In this document: piece by piece, positions 6,077-14,025 of the stretch
Numbering within the stretch: position 1 is the first letter of the stretch
How the letters are laid out: each line of letters begins with the position of its first letter
Assembly: GCA_964348185.1 (NCBI GenBank)
Contig: CAYGBW010000180.1
Location: 1 to 17,325 of the forward strand
DNA from: CAYGBW01 sp964348185
Lineage (GTDB): Bacteria; Desulfobacterota; BSN033; WVXP01
Direction: 5' to 3'
Length of the DNA: 17,325 nt
Made by a program: the position numbers and the translations under genes
The notes under the pieces: model-generated
The model's database searches: none
What the model was told of the DNA's origin: nothing
What the model saw: the letters and a program-made list of their open reading frames with translations, nothing else

Positions 6077-7404
6077 AAGGAAAACAAAGTCGATTCATCT
6101 CTGGATTGGTTTTCATCTCGTTGTTGTTTGCTTTTTCCACGATGGTGGGCTGTCAGAAAGAGGAGAAGATCGTGGAAAAGAAGACGATTCGATTCACCAC
6201 CTGGGGGTCCCCTGACTCCAACAAGGTCTACCAGGATGTGGTGGATGAGTTTGAGAAGCAGAATCCCGACATCAAGGTGGAACTCATGATGCTCCCCTGG
6301 AGCGCCTACCATCGGAAGATTCTGACCATGATTGCTGCGGGAAGCAAACTCGACGTGATGCGGTTGGCCAACAGCTACTTCCCTCAATTCATGGAAAAGG
6401 GGGCTCTCCTTCCTTTGGATAAGTATATCAAGAAGGACAAGAAAGAAATCGATCTCGATGACTTCTACGCCGAAGCCCTCATGGGATGTCGGGCCGATGA
6501 TGACCGTCTCTATGGACTGCCCGTCGACATAGCCGGTTGGGCGATCTATTACAATCGAGGGATTTTTGACAAGGCCGGACTCTCCTATCCCGACGAATCC
6601 TGGACCTGGGACACCTTCAAAGAGGTGGCCAAGAAACTGACCCAGGACCTGGACGGAGATGGCCGCATCGACCAGTATGGGGCGTATGTCAAGGTCAAGA
6701 TGGGAGTGATCGAGGTCCTCGCAGGACAGAGCGGTGCCACAATCCTGAATGGGGACAACACCAAGTCCACTTTCAATGGCCCCGAAGCAAAGGCCGTCAT
6801 CCAGCTCCTCTACGACCTGATCGTTGAAGACAAGGTGGTCCCGCCCCCTGAGTTTCGGGCCGATCAGAATGTTTGGGCGGCTCAGAAGGTAGCCATGGTG
6901 ATGCTCATGCGGGGGGATGTGACCGGATTCAGGCAGAGCCTTGCCTTTGACTGGGATGTAGGCCCTGTCCCCAAGTGGCCGGGAAAAGAGCCGAGGGCTC
7001 TGATCGTGGGGGGGTTCAATCCATGGGTCATCGCGAAGAATACAGAGTTGCCTGAGGAGTCCTGGCGATTTCTGAGATTCTTCACGGGAAAGGAGGCCTC
7101 CGCCAAAATGGCCGAGACTGGACGCTTTGTTCCTGCCCGGCGGTCAGTTGCTGAAGGCCCGGCATTTCTCGACACCAGCCCCCCAGAGCATAACGTCTAT
7201 TTTCTGGACTGGATTCGAACGCCCAACAAGGTGTTTGTCCCCCGCTTCCCACGGCCCAAGCCATTGCAAAAGGTTTTCGAGACCAACTTCCAATATCTCA
7301 CCGAAGGGAAGTTTACCGTGGATGGGTGTGTGGCCAAGATTGACGAGGATCTCAACAGACTGATCGAGGAGATCAAGAAAGAGAAGGAGGAGACGGAGCA
7401 GTAG
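6073..7404 (+). CDS. sugar ABC transporter substrate-binding lipoprotein
   Basis: A 443-residue family 1 extracellular solute-binding protein that delivers a carbohydrate-like ligand to the two permeases. The N-terminus is a lipoprotein signal: basic MKGKQSR, a hydrophobic core (8-23) and lipobox MVGC with acylated C27. The mature part starts with a charged linker, then IRFTTWGSPDSNKVYQDVVD, typical of the family. Around residue 195 lies DLDGDGRID, a calcium-binding-like loop often present in these proteins. The C-terminus is an acidic/basic helical tail. The ribosome site GGGGAGGG sits 7 bases before the ATG, and the gene overlaps the ATPase stop codon. Ligand identity cannot be read from the sequence; the neighbouring deacetylase and glycosyltransferase hint at an oligosaccharide or amino sugar, which is inference. 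Confidence 0.93.
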   Translation: MKGKQSRFISGLVFISLLFAFSTMVGCQKEEKIVEKKTIRFTTWGSPDSNKVYQDVVDEFEKQNPDIKVELMMLPWSAYHRKILTMIAAGSKLDVMRLANSYFPQFMEKGALLPLDKYIKKDKKEIDLDDFYAEALMGCRADDDRLYGLPVDIAGWAIYYNRGIFDKAGLSYPDESWTWDTFKEVAKKLTQDLDGDGRIDQYGAYVKVKMGVIEVLAGQSGATILNGDNTKSTFNGPEAKAVIQLLYDLIVEDKVVPPPEFRADQNVWAAQKVAMVMLMRGDVTGFRQSLAFDWDVGPVPKWPGKEPRALIVGGFNPWVIAKNTELPEESWRFLRFFTGKEASAKMAETGRFVPARRSVAEGPAFLDTSPPEHNVYFLDWIRTPNKVFVPRFPRPKPLQKVFETNFQYLTEGKFTVDGCVAKIDEDLNRLIEEIKKEKEETEQ

Positions 7405-7406
7405 GG

Positions 7407-8324
7407 ATGCCGGGGGCGATTCAGAAAGGTCGACGCATCCACAAGCGGAGAAGGTTCGGGCAAGCTCTGGAAGGGTACGGCTTTCTTATGCCCAATTTCC
7501 TGGGTTTTGCCGCCTTCACCTTCCTGCCCGTTGTCGCTTCATTTATCCTGGCATTCTATTCCTGGGATTTGATGCGGGATGCCCGTTTTGTCGGGTTCAG
7601 AAACTTCTTCCGTCTCTTCACCAACCTCGAGTTCTGGTACTACTTCTACAACACCGTTTTCCTGATGATTGGGATTCCCATTGGAATGGCGCTCTCTCTC
7701 GGGATGGCCATGCTGGTCAATCAGAAGCTAAAGGGAATCGTGACCTTCAGAACGGTTTATTTCTTGCCCCATATCTGTGTCGGTGTGGCCCTCTATGTTC
7801 TGTGGGTCTGGATCTACAATCCGGAATTCGGCCTCTTCAATGAATTAATCCGGTTCTTTACGGGCCTGAAGGGCCCTGCCTGGCTGAGCGATCGATTCTG
7901 GGCGAAACCGGCCCTCATCATCATGGGACTATGGGCAGGAGCGGGCGGAAAGAGCATGATTCTCTATCTGGCGGGCCTTCAGGGGATCGATCCGAGTCTC
8001 TATGAGGTCGCCAATATAGACGGCGTGGGGGCCTGGGGGAAGTTCCGCTACATCACGATTCCCATGCTGGCACCCACGAGTTTCTTCATCTTTATCATGA
8101 GCGTTATTGAAGGGTTTCAGGGGGGATTTGATCAGGTCATTGTGATGACCGGAGGCGGTCCGCCACCGGGAGCAACGACAACGATCAGTTACTACATTTT
8201 CACCCAGGCTTTTGAGGAGCAACGGATGGGATACGCCGCGGGAGTGTCGTGGTTTCTCTTCCTGCTGGTTTTCGGGGTCACCCTGATCAACTGGCGGTAT
8301 GGTGGGAGACGGATACATTACTAG
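7407..8324 (+). CDS. sugar ABC transporter permease (MalF/UgpA type)
   Basis: A 305-residue inner-membrane permease of the CUT1 importer. A basic cytoplasmic N-terminus (residues 7-16) is followed by about six hydrophobic segments, for example 24-52, 80-103, 115-136, 167-188, 220-237 and 280-295. The EAA loop that contacts the ATPase is at about 200-219 (YEVANIDGVGAWGKF, then ITIP). It starts 2 bases after the binding-protein stop with purine-rich sequence upstream, so it is translated in the same operon. It pairs with the 8355 gene product, and length and topology are normal for the UgpA/LacF subgroup. Confidence 0.93.
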   Translation: MPGAIQKGRRIHKRRRFGQALEGYGFLMPNFLGFAAFTFLPVVASFILAFYSWDLMRDARFVGFRNFFRLFTNLEFWYYFYNTVFLMIGIPIGMALSLGMAMLVNQKLKGIVTFRTVYFLPHICVGVALYVLWVWIYNPEFGLFNELIRFFTGLKGPAWLSDRFWAKPALIIMGLWAGAGGKSMILYLAGLQGIDPSLYEVANIDGVGAWGKFRYITIPMLAPTSFFIFIMSVIEGFQGGFDQVIVMTGGGPPPGATTTISYYIFTQAFEEQRMGYAAGVSWFLFLLVFGVTLINWRYGGRRIHY

Positions 8325-8354
8325 GCAGGGTCCCCGGTAGGAGGAAAAATCGGC

Positions 8355-9464
8355 GTGCAGTCGATGATCAGTGCAGCTGAACGGTCCAAGAGGCGTAGAA
8401 GGCGACGGGATCTCGTCAGAACGGTGATTTCCTACGGGGTTCTGTGCATCATCGCCCTGACGATGGTGGGACCGTTTCTGTGGATGACTTCGACCTCCTT
8501 TAAAGAGAAAGACGATGTCATGACCAGAAGAACCCACATCATCCCCTGGCGTGTCTTCTCCTATCTGAAAACGGCCAAAGGCCTTGAGCGGGTCAGAAGA
8601 CTCAGTGATGATGGAACGACGGCCAGGGTGCGAGAGGTTTTGCCAGACGGGACGGTGGGGCGTCTCCGGACCGTCCCCTTGAGTGACCTTGTGAGTCAGG
8701 AGAAGTACTATCTCAGAACTCGGAACTATTTAGAGGCATGGAGGGTGGGAAACCTGGGGAGGGCCTACCTGAATACGCTGATCATCGCGTTCTTCATCAC
8801 CTTTGGAAAGGTTCTGACGAGCAGTCTGGCGGCCTTTGCCTTTGCGCGCCTCAGCTTCCCAGGGAGAGATAAACTATTTCTCGCTTACCTCGGAACCATG
8901 ATGATCCCCGAAACAGTCACCCTGATTCCCCTCTTTATCCTCTTTCGGAAGGTCCCGGAGGTTCTCAATGAGTTGTTTCACACGGGTTATTTTACCTCTC
9001 CTCTCTACATCGGCGATTGGTTTGTGGGCACACCCATAGGGGTTGACTCCTATTCTTCGATGATCGCTCCAGGGCTCTTTACGGCCTATGGGACGTTCAT
9101 GCTGAGGCAGTTCTTCATGTCGATCCCCCGTGATCTGGAGGATGCAGCTCGCATTGATGGCTGCGGGTCTCTCGTGATCTGGTGGAGGATCATCCTCCCC
9201 CTCTCGAAGCCGGCCATCGTCACCCTGGTGATTTTCACATTCATGGGGTCGTGGCGGATGTTTGTTTGGCCCCTGATCATTGTGGACAACCCGAAGATGA
9301 TGCCCCTGTCAGTCACCTTGAAGCTTTTCCAGGATCAGTACAGTGTGGACATGACCCTACTCATGGCTGCCTCGGTCATTGCCCTCATCCCCATATTGAT
9401 CATCTACGTTGCCGGGCAGAAGTATTTCACAGAAGGCATTCTGCTTGGCGCGGTCAAGGGCTAG
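8355..9464 (+). CDS. sugar ABC transporter permease (MalG/UgpE type) with insertion
   Basis: The second CUT1 permease, 369 residues, longer than the usual 270-300. A very basic N-terminus (KRRRRRR, 12-18) precedes transmembrane segment 1 (about 24-45). A hydrophilic stretch of roughly 60 residues (about 64-125, including SDDGTTARVREVLPDGTVG) then lies before the core membrane domain and would face the periplasm. The EAA loop is at 262-281 (EDAARIDGCGS, then IILP) and the C-terminus GILLGAVKG is typical. The start is GTG 8355, with AGGAGG 10 bases upstream; the ATG at 8364 is too distant. It works with the 7407 gene product, and the extra domain may contact the binding protein. Confidence 0.92.
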   Translation: MQSMISAAERSKRRRRRRDLVRTVISYGVLCIIALTMVGPFLWMTSTSFKEKDDVMTRRTHIIPWRVFSYLKTAKGLERVRRLSDDGTTARVREVLPDGTVGRLRTVPLSDLVSQEKYYLRTRNYLEAWRVGNLGRAYLNTLIIAFFITFGKVLTSSLAAFAFARLSFPGRDKLFLAYLGTMMIPETVTLIPLFILFRKVPEVLNELFHTGYFTSPLYIGDWFVGTPIGVDSYSSMIAPGLFTAYGTFMLRQFFMSIPRDLEDAARIDGCGSLVIWWRIILPLSKPAIVTLVIFTFMGSWRMFVWPLIIVDNPKMMPLSVTLKLFQDQYSVDMTLLMAASVIALIPILIIYVAGQKYFTEGILLGAVKG

Positions 9465-9468
9465 CCAT

Positions 9469-10653
9469 GTGAGCCCCCTTGGATCTCCCAGTATGATACG
9501 CATCAGAATTCACCCTGAGAGAAATGTGATTGATGACGGATTTCTCGATCTGATCGGAAGAGAGTTCGCGACCCATGAGCAGGGGCTTGCAGAATGGCTC
9601 AAGAATGCGGCAGACGCAACCCTGGGTTCCGGTCGTGCCCCTGGATTGGAAACCGTTCTTCTCCACTTCACCGACGGCCAGACTCGCCAGCCCCCGGTTT
9701 TCGAGTGTATCGACTTTGTTGGGATGACAATGGAGGCGATCGAAACCGAGTTTAAGCCCTGGGGGAAGCTGTCGCGCCAGGGTGAGCGGCCAGGCAGCTA
9801 CGGTGGCTACGGCATCGGTGGGAAGTTCTACATGCGCCAGATGTTTGAATCCTCCTATCTGATTACCTACTGTCAGGGCCTTGTAAACATCTTTGGTTTC
9901 GGTCCAGATCATTTCTACGGGTATGCCGAGGGATACAAGAACCGACCCATGGATCCTCAGGAGGCACTCTGTTTCGCGGGCATCGCTTCCTTGGCCGGAA
10001 TGGCCGGTGTGGAGGATAGGGTTTGTGATGAGAGGCAGGGGTTCTCCGTTTTTCGGGGCGTTGGGCCGCGTGGCGTGGGGAAGCGGGTCGATGTGGAGCG
10101 CCTCTGTGACCAGTTGAGGCAGCATCCTCAGGCCCTACGGCCCCTCAAGGTCCTCCGAGTCCGTGTAATCCACAACGGGGCCGTCGCGATCGATCGGCTC
10201 AAGCCCCGATCCATACCGAGGAAACCGGGTGTTGGGAGACCCTGGATCCGAAGAATTCCCAAGGCCCTCCCTCGAATCGGCGGGGAAGAGGGAGAGCCCA
10301 TCACGTTATCCCAGCGTCTACGGTCTCCTGGAACCTTACGGTTGTCCGTGTCAAGCGAATCTCTGATTCGACCCGGAAAAATGGCGAGCCTCAATCGGAT
10401 TGATTTTCTGGGAAGGGATGGAATTGTTGCATCCTACCGCATCGACGAACTTGGAGTGGATGTGCCCTATGGGGAATCGATCTTTGGAGAATGTCGCTTC
10501 TCTGAATGGGAGACCTTTGAAGAACACCATGTCATGAAGACCCGCCAGAAACTGGTGGACTGTCCTGAAACGAGGGCCCTCCTCCGTTGGATAGGCTCTC
10601 AGGTGACTCTCTTTTCTCAGAGGATTCATGGACGGGTTTTGGAAGGACAGTGA
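9469..10653 (+). CDS. GHKL-type ATPase of unknown function
   Basis: A protein of about 394 residues carrying a GHKL (gyrase/Hsp90/histidine kinase/MutL) ATP-binding fold near its N-terminus. The N-box is E42-x3-N46-x2-D49 (EWLKNAADA). The G1 region is D82-F-V-G85-M86-T, one residue shorter than the usual DxGxGM. The G2 region is GSYGGYGIGGKF (109-120). Residues after about 160 match nothing I recognise; there is no dimerisation/phosphoacceptor histidine domain, receiver domain or membrane segment, so it does not look like a sensor kinase. It is closer in feel to Hsp90/MORC-like ATPases. GTG 9469 has AAGGG 8 bases upstream and lies 4 bases after the permease stop, indicating coupling; ATG 9493 is an alternative and the frame stays open to 9409. 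Its presence in a sugar-importer/glycan operon is unexpected. Confidence 0.75.
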   Translation: MSPLGSPSMIRIRIHPERNVIDDGFLDLIGREFATHEQGLAEWLKNAADATLGSGRAPGLETVLLHFTDGQTRQPPVFECIDFVGMTMEAIETEFKPWGKLSRQGERPGSYGGYGIGGKFYMRQMFESSYLITYCQGLVNIFGFGPDHFYGYAEGYKNRPMDPQEALCFAGIASLAGMAGVEDRVCDERQGFSVFRGVGPRGVGKRVDVERLCDQLRQHPQALRPLKVLRVRVIHNGAVAIDRLKPRSIPRKPGVGRPWIRRIPKALPRIGGEEGEPITLSQRLRSPGTLRLSVSSESLIRPGKMASLNRIDFLGRDGIVASYRIDELGVDVPYGESIFGECRFSEWETFEEHHVMKTRQKLVDCPETRALLRWIGSQVTLFSQRIHGRVLEGQ

Positions 10654-10677
10654 GATACCGACCCCCCAAAGGTGAAT

Positions 10678-11337
10678 ATGAAGATACTGGCCATTGGTGC
10701 CCATCCGGATGATGCTGAGATCGGCTGCGGTGGTCTCCTTGCCATGGAGGGGATATCGAAGCATATCCTCCATCTCTCCAATGGGGAAACCTCCAAATAC
10801 GCTGATCGAGAGACGAGAAGGGGGGAAGCTGAGGCGGCAGCTCGAGTTCTGACCGCCCAGGTTCACTTCTTTGATGTTCCTGGAAGGCGGATCACGGCCG
10901 ACGAGACAACCTGTCTCCGACTGGTTGAGTTGATCCGAGAAATCAGACCGGACTTCTTGGTCACTCATTGGGCAATAGATGGTCATCCTGATCACAGAGA
11001 GGCCCATCACCTTGTGCGCAAGGCCTTTTTCTTGTCCGGAGCCGGTGTAGAAATGGATGCGCCTTCCTGGAAATGTCGTAACCTTTTATACTTCCACCCC
11101 TTCTCTTCAGGATACGGTTTCGCCCCGGAGTTCGTTCTTGACATCACGGCAGTTTATGCGAAAAAACTGGAAGCTCTCCGGTCCCATCGGTCTCAGGAAT
11201 CCTTCGTCCTGCCCCAGGTGGATGCGGTTTCCCGTTACTTCGGTGAGAACTCAGGCGTCGAGAGAGCAGAACCCTTCAAGGCGGAGTTTCCTCTCGTGGT
11301 CAATCCGGGTAGTCTGCTCACCGTAGGAGGCCAATGA
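10678..11337 (+). CDS. PIG-L/LmbE-family N-deacetylase
   Basis: A 219-residue zinc-dependent deacetylase of the PIG-L family (MshB, BshB, LmbE-like), which typically removes the acetyl group from GlcNAc in a glycoconjugate or small molecule. It begins MKILAIGAHPDDAEIGCGG, with the metal/catalytic AHPDD at 8-12 and a second metal-ligand motif HPDH at 103-106. Length is typical of the family. ATG 10678 is preferred: AAGGTG sits just upstream and the product then starts exactly as family members do; the in-frame GTG at 10672 overlaps that site. It follows the GHKL gene by 24 bases, and its stop overlaps the GT4 start as ATGA. Deacetylase and glycosyltransferase are therefore translationally coupled and probably act on one pathway. 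Confidence 0.92.
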   Translation: MKILAIGAHPDDAEIGCGGLLAMEGISKHILHLSNGETSKYADRETRRGEAEAAARVLTAQVHFFDVPGRRITADETTCLRLVELIREIRPDFLVTHWAIDGHPDHREAHHLVRKAFFLSGAGVEMDAPSWKCRNLLYFHPFSSGYGFAPEFVLDITAVYAKKLEALRSHRSQESFVLPQVDAVSRYFGENSGVERAEPFKAEFPLVVNPGSLLTVGGQ

Positions 11338-12512
11338 ACATGGCTGTGGGCCGGCTTCGCGTTTGTATGACCACACCAGAGTATCCACCCATGTATTGGG
11401 GAGGGCTAGCCCAGGCGGTCCAGCGGGTTGCGAGATTCCTTTCCGAAATGGGGTTGGAAGTCCACGTTGTCAATCTCTACACAGAGCAAGCCCGACCAGG
11501 TCTTCTGGATGAGATCATAGAATCGACCGCCGAAAATGGCTTGATGGTGCATCGAATCCCTGTCGGAAGGGAACAGGACCTTCCAGGCAACACCCTGTGG
11601 GACTCCTCGGATACGCTTTCCGTTCGTCTGATGTACCAAGTTCTGGAAAAGCTTTATCGGGAACATCAGTTCGACGTCTTCCATTCATTTTTCATCTATC
11701 CCGCCGGCTACCTAGCCGCGCTCCTCGCGAGGGCCTACGACAAAAAGCTGATCTTGAGCATCCGGGGAAACGATATCAGTCAATACATCTTCAGTCCGGA
11801 CAAAACCCCGTTTCTTCAGATGGCCCTGAGAGGAGCGGACATGGTCACCTCGGTCTCCCATGACCTTCTCGTCAAGGCAGACACCTTGGCCCCTGTCATG
11901 GATAAATCACGGGTGATATTCAACTCAATTGCACCGCGGGAGGGTGTGCCTGCTCCTGTCACCTATCCCCAGCTAGGGGGGAGTGTGATTGGGGCTGTTG
12001 GGCTTTTCAAGCATTCCAAGGGGTTACCCTACCTATTCAAGGCCTTCCAAGGCATCAGGAAGGAACGGAGGAGTTCTTTGCTTTTGGTGGGGGACTTCAG
12101 GGAGACCGAGCGGGAGATTCAGAACCGTTACCTCCTTCGCTTCGGTTCCGAGAATGTTCACGTCACAGGCCCTGTTCCCCATGAATCGATCGGTTCCTTT
12201 CTGAAAAGAATGGATGTCTTCGTCATTCCCTCCCTTTCTGAAGGGTGTCCCCATGTGCTTCTTGAGGCCATGGCGGCCGCCAGGCCCGTTGTTGCCACGA
12301 GGACCGGAGCCATACCGGAGATGATTCGAGATGGGGAGAGTGGTCTTCTGATCGATGCAGGCGATGCCGCTCAGATCAAAGAGGCCGTTCTTTACATTCT
12401 GGATCACCCAAAGGAAGCGGAAGCAATGGGAAGGAGGGCTTTTCAGACCATGGGGGAGTTCTCCGAGGAAAGGGAGAGAGAGGGTTGGAGAGAAGTCTAT
12501 CGGCTCATCTGA
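11334..12512 (+). CDS. GT4-family glycosyltransferase
   Basis: A 392-residue retaining GT-B glycosyltransferase of family 4, transferring a sugar from an activated donor in the cytoplasm or at the membrane face. The N-domain has the acceptor/glycine-loop segment TTPEYPPMYWGGLAQ (13-27). The C-domain has the E-x7-E donor signature, E303 and E311 in SEGCPHVLLEAMA. The RGND and VSHDLL segments (144-180) are also typical. AGGAGG at 11325-11330 serves ATG 11334, which overlaps the deacetylase stop, or ATG 11340 at better spacing. It is the last gene of the run. GT4 beside PIG-L recalls the BshA/BshB and MshA/MshB pairs, though the N-terminus is generic GT4 and does not prove thiol synthesis. Confidence 0.92.
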   Translation: MNMAVGRLRVCMTTPEYPPMYWGGLAQAVQRVARFLSEMGLEVHVVNLYTEQARPGLLDEIIESTAENGLMVHRIPVGREQDLPGNTLWDSSDTLSVRLMYQVLEKLYREHQFDVFHSFFIYPAGYLAALLARAYDKKLILSIRGNDISQYIFSPDKTPFLQMALRGADMVTSVSHDLLVKADTLAPVMDKSRVIFNSIAPREGVPAPVTYPQLGGSVIGAVGLFKHSKGLPYLFKAFQGIRKERRSSLLLVGDFRETEREIQNRYLLRFGSENVHVTGPVPHESIGSFLKRMDVFVIPSLSEGCPHVLLEAMAAARPVVATRTGAIPEMIRDGESGLLIDAGDAAQIKEAVLYILDHPKEAEAMGRRAFQTMGEFSEEREREGWREVYRLI

Positions 12513-12594
12513 GATTCTTTCTCCTGGCCAGATCTCTTGCTGAGATCGATGATTGTCAAGAGGATTCGGTTCATATTCTGGGTGGGTGTTCAGG

Positions 12595-12648
12595 GATCAG
12601 CGATCAGAACGATCAGCAAGAGTATCCTCCACCTGGCCGTCGACGGCC
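12595..12648. repeat. short GATCAG repeats and a 14-base palindrome
   Basis: GATCAG occurs three times at 12595-12600, 12602-12607 and 12611-12616. The perfect palindrome GGCCGTCGACGGCC lies at 12635-12648, just upstream of the promoter at 12667. These may be regulator sites or chance; no stem-loop with a T-run is present to end the upstream operon. Confidence 0.3.
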
Positions 12649-12666
12649 GAGCCCTTTCGATTATGG

Positions 12667-12694
12667 TTGACATGGGATGAAAGGGTGCTATGAT
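12667..12694 (+). promoter_or_regulatory. sigma70-type promoter for the MurG-like gene
   Basis: A perfect TTGACA (12667-12672), a 16-base spacer and TATGAT (12689-12694, 5/6). Transcription is expected from about 12701, leaving a 44-base leader before ATG 12745. This makes the next gene a separate transcription unit from the importer run. Confidence 0.6.
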
Positions 12695-12744
12695 AAGCAG
12701 AACATTTTGAGTCCCCCCAAAGCATGAAAAGGCTGAGGTGTACC

Positions 12745-14025
12745 ATGAACAGTTTTGAAAGGGTTATGTATTATACCCATAATTCCATCGGAATTGGTCA
12801 TGCCATCCGGGCTCTAGCGGTTATCACCGGTATGCAGAAGCACCGTCCAGACATCGACTTCCTTGTGGTTTCTGGGACAAGCGTTCCAGAGCTCTTTCTG
12901 AGACATGGGATCGAGATTGTCAAGCTTCCATCGATCAAATTCCATATCGATGATAACACCTATTTCTTGGGCCCCCGCTACCTCAAGAGTAGTTCGGTCG
13001 AGGAGATCAGCGATCTCCGTCAGAAAATCATTGAAGACACGTTCAATATCTTCCGGCCGGATGTGCTGATTGTGGAGCACAATATGCTTGGCCAAAGGGG
13101 GGAGATCATCCCCCTGCTTCTCAAGAAATGGCGACAGATTCCCCAAGGGAATACGTTTGCCCTCGCCCACATCAGTCGAGGCATTCTCAGAAATCCTAGT
13201 CTCATCGAAGCACCCTTCAACGATCGCCGGCACAAGTCCGAATCGATTTATGTGGGTGATCTCTACGATTTCATCTATGTCATGGAGGATCGGGAGGTCG
13301 TCGATGTCAACAGGGCGTACTTTGGAAACCGGCGATCTCTGAAGAAAAAGATTCAATACATGGGAAAGATCACGGTGAAGACCCGGGAAGAGCTGGCACC
13401 CAAGGAGGAAATCTGCCGGATGCTTGACCGACCAGACCGTGAGATCATCCTCGTATCTCTGGGGAGAAAGAGATCGGCATTAAGGATTGCGGAGCTTGTG
13501 GCTCAGACTTTCCACGACTTGAACCTGGGCAAAGGATACCGGGTCATTTTTGTCATCGATCCTTACCTCGACCCAGAGATCAAAAAGCAGTTGATTCAGA
13601 GATTCTCAAATGGTGACGTGTTTTTTCTCGATTTTCTCCCGAATCTTGTGGACCTCATCAATGCTTCCTCCCTGGTGATCGGAAGGGCGGGCTATAACAC
13701 GTTGAGTGAGGTTCTTCTGACGGATTCTAAGGCGATTCTCATTCCAGAGGAACACGGTCATCAGGAACAGGAGACTCGGTTAGACAAGGTGCAAAAGGCA
13801 AACATTTCAGTTATCTATGAAGAAGATCTCACCCCTGAAAGCTTCCGGGAGGTGCTTGATCGAATGCTTCGCCTGGAACCGGTGTCCCTTAATTTCTGTT
13901 TTGACAAGTATCGGATTGCCGAGAAGATTCTTCAAGATTTGGAGGGATACTTTGAAAGACCATCCAGGCCGATGTCTCTAGGCCCGAAGGGCCGACATGA
14001 GGAGGTGGAGCGAGTCCTGGGGTAA
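12745..14025 (+). CDS. MurG/GT28-like glycosyltransferase
   Basis: A 426-residue GT-B glycosyltransferase of the MurG/UDP-glycosyltransferase-like type (the predicted glycosyltransferases of COG4671 are similar in feel). The N-domain opens with YYTHNSIGIGHAIRAL, a glycine loop of the kind seen at the start of MurG. The C-domain has the donor-site segment GRAGYNTLSE (313-322), followed by a conserved H338-QEQE, both hallmarks of the fold. ATG 12745 is chosen because GAGGTG lies 4 bases upstream; ATG 12724 is in frame but lacks a ribosome site. It has its own promoter at 12667-12694. The 3' end overlaps the convergent GT4-like gene by 48 bases. Donor and acceptor are unknown. No lipid-II pathway genes are nearby, so it is not MurG itself. 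Confidence 0.85.
   Translation: MNSFERVMYYTHNSIGIGHAIRALAVITGMQKHRPDIDFLVVSGTSVPELFLRHGIEIVKLPSIKFHIDDNTYFLGPRYLKSSSVEEISDLRQKIIEDTFNIFRPDVLIVEHNMLGQRGEIIPLLLKKWRQIPQGNTFALAHISRGILRNPSLIEAPFNDRRHKSESIYVGDLYDFIYVMEDREVVDVNRAYFGNRRSLKKKIQYMGKITVKTREELAPKEEICRMLDRPDREIILVSLGRKRSALRIAELVAQTFHDLNLGKGYRVIFVIDPYLDPEIKKQLIQRFSNGDVFFLDFLPNLVDLINASSLVIGRAGYNTLSEVLLTDSKAILIPEEHGHQEQETRLDKVQKANISVIYEEDLTPESFREVLDRMLRLEPVSLNFCFDKYRIAEKILQDLEGYFERPSRPMSLGPKGRHEEVERVLG

Noticed and set aside
9454..10125. A 223-codon minus-strand frame opposite the GHKL gene
   Set aside because: The plus strand carries clear GHKL motifs and operon context; the opposite frame has no recognisable domain.
12814..13356. A 180-codon minus-strand frame opposite the MurG-like gene
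   Set aside because: It is a mirror of coding sequence with recognisable glycosyltransferase motifs on the plus strand, with no motif of its own.
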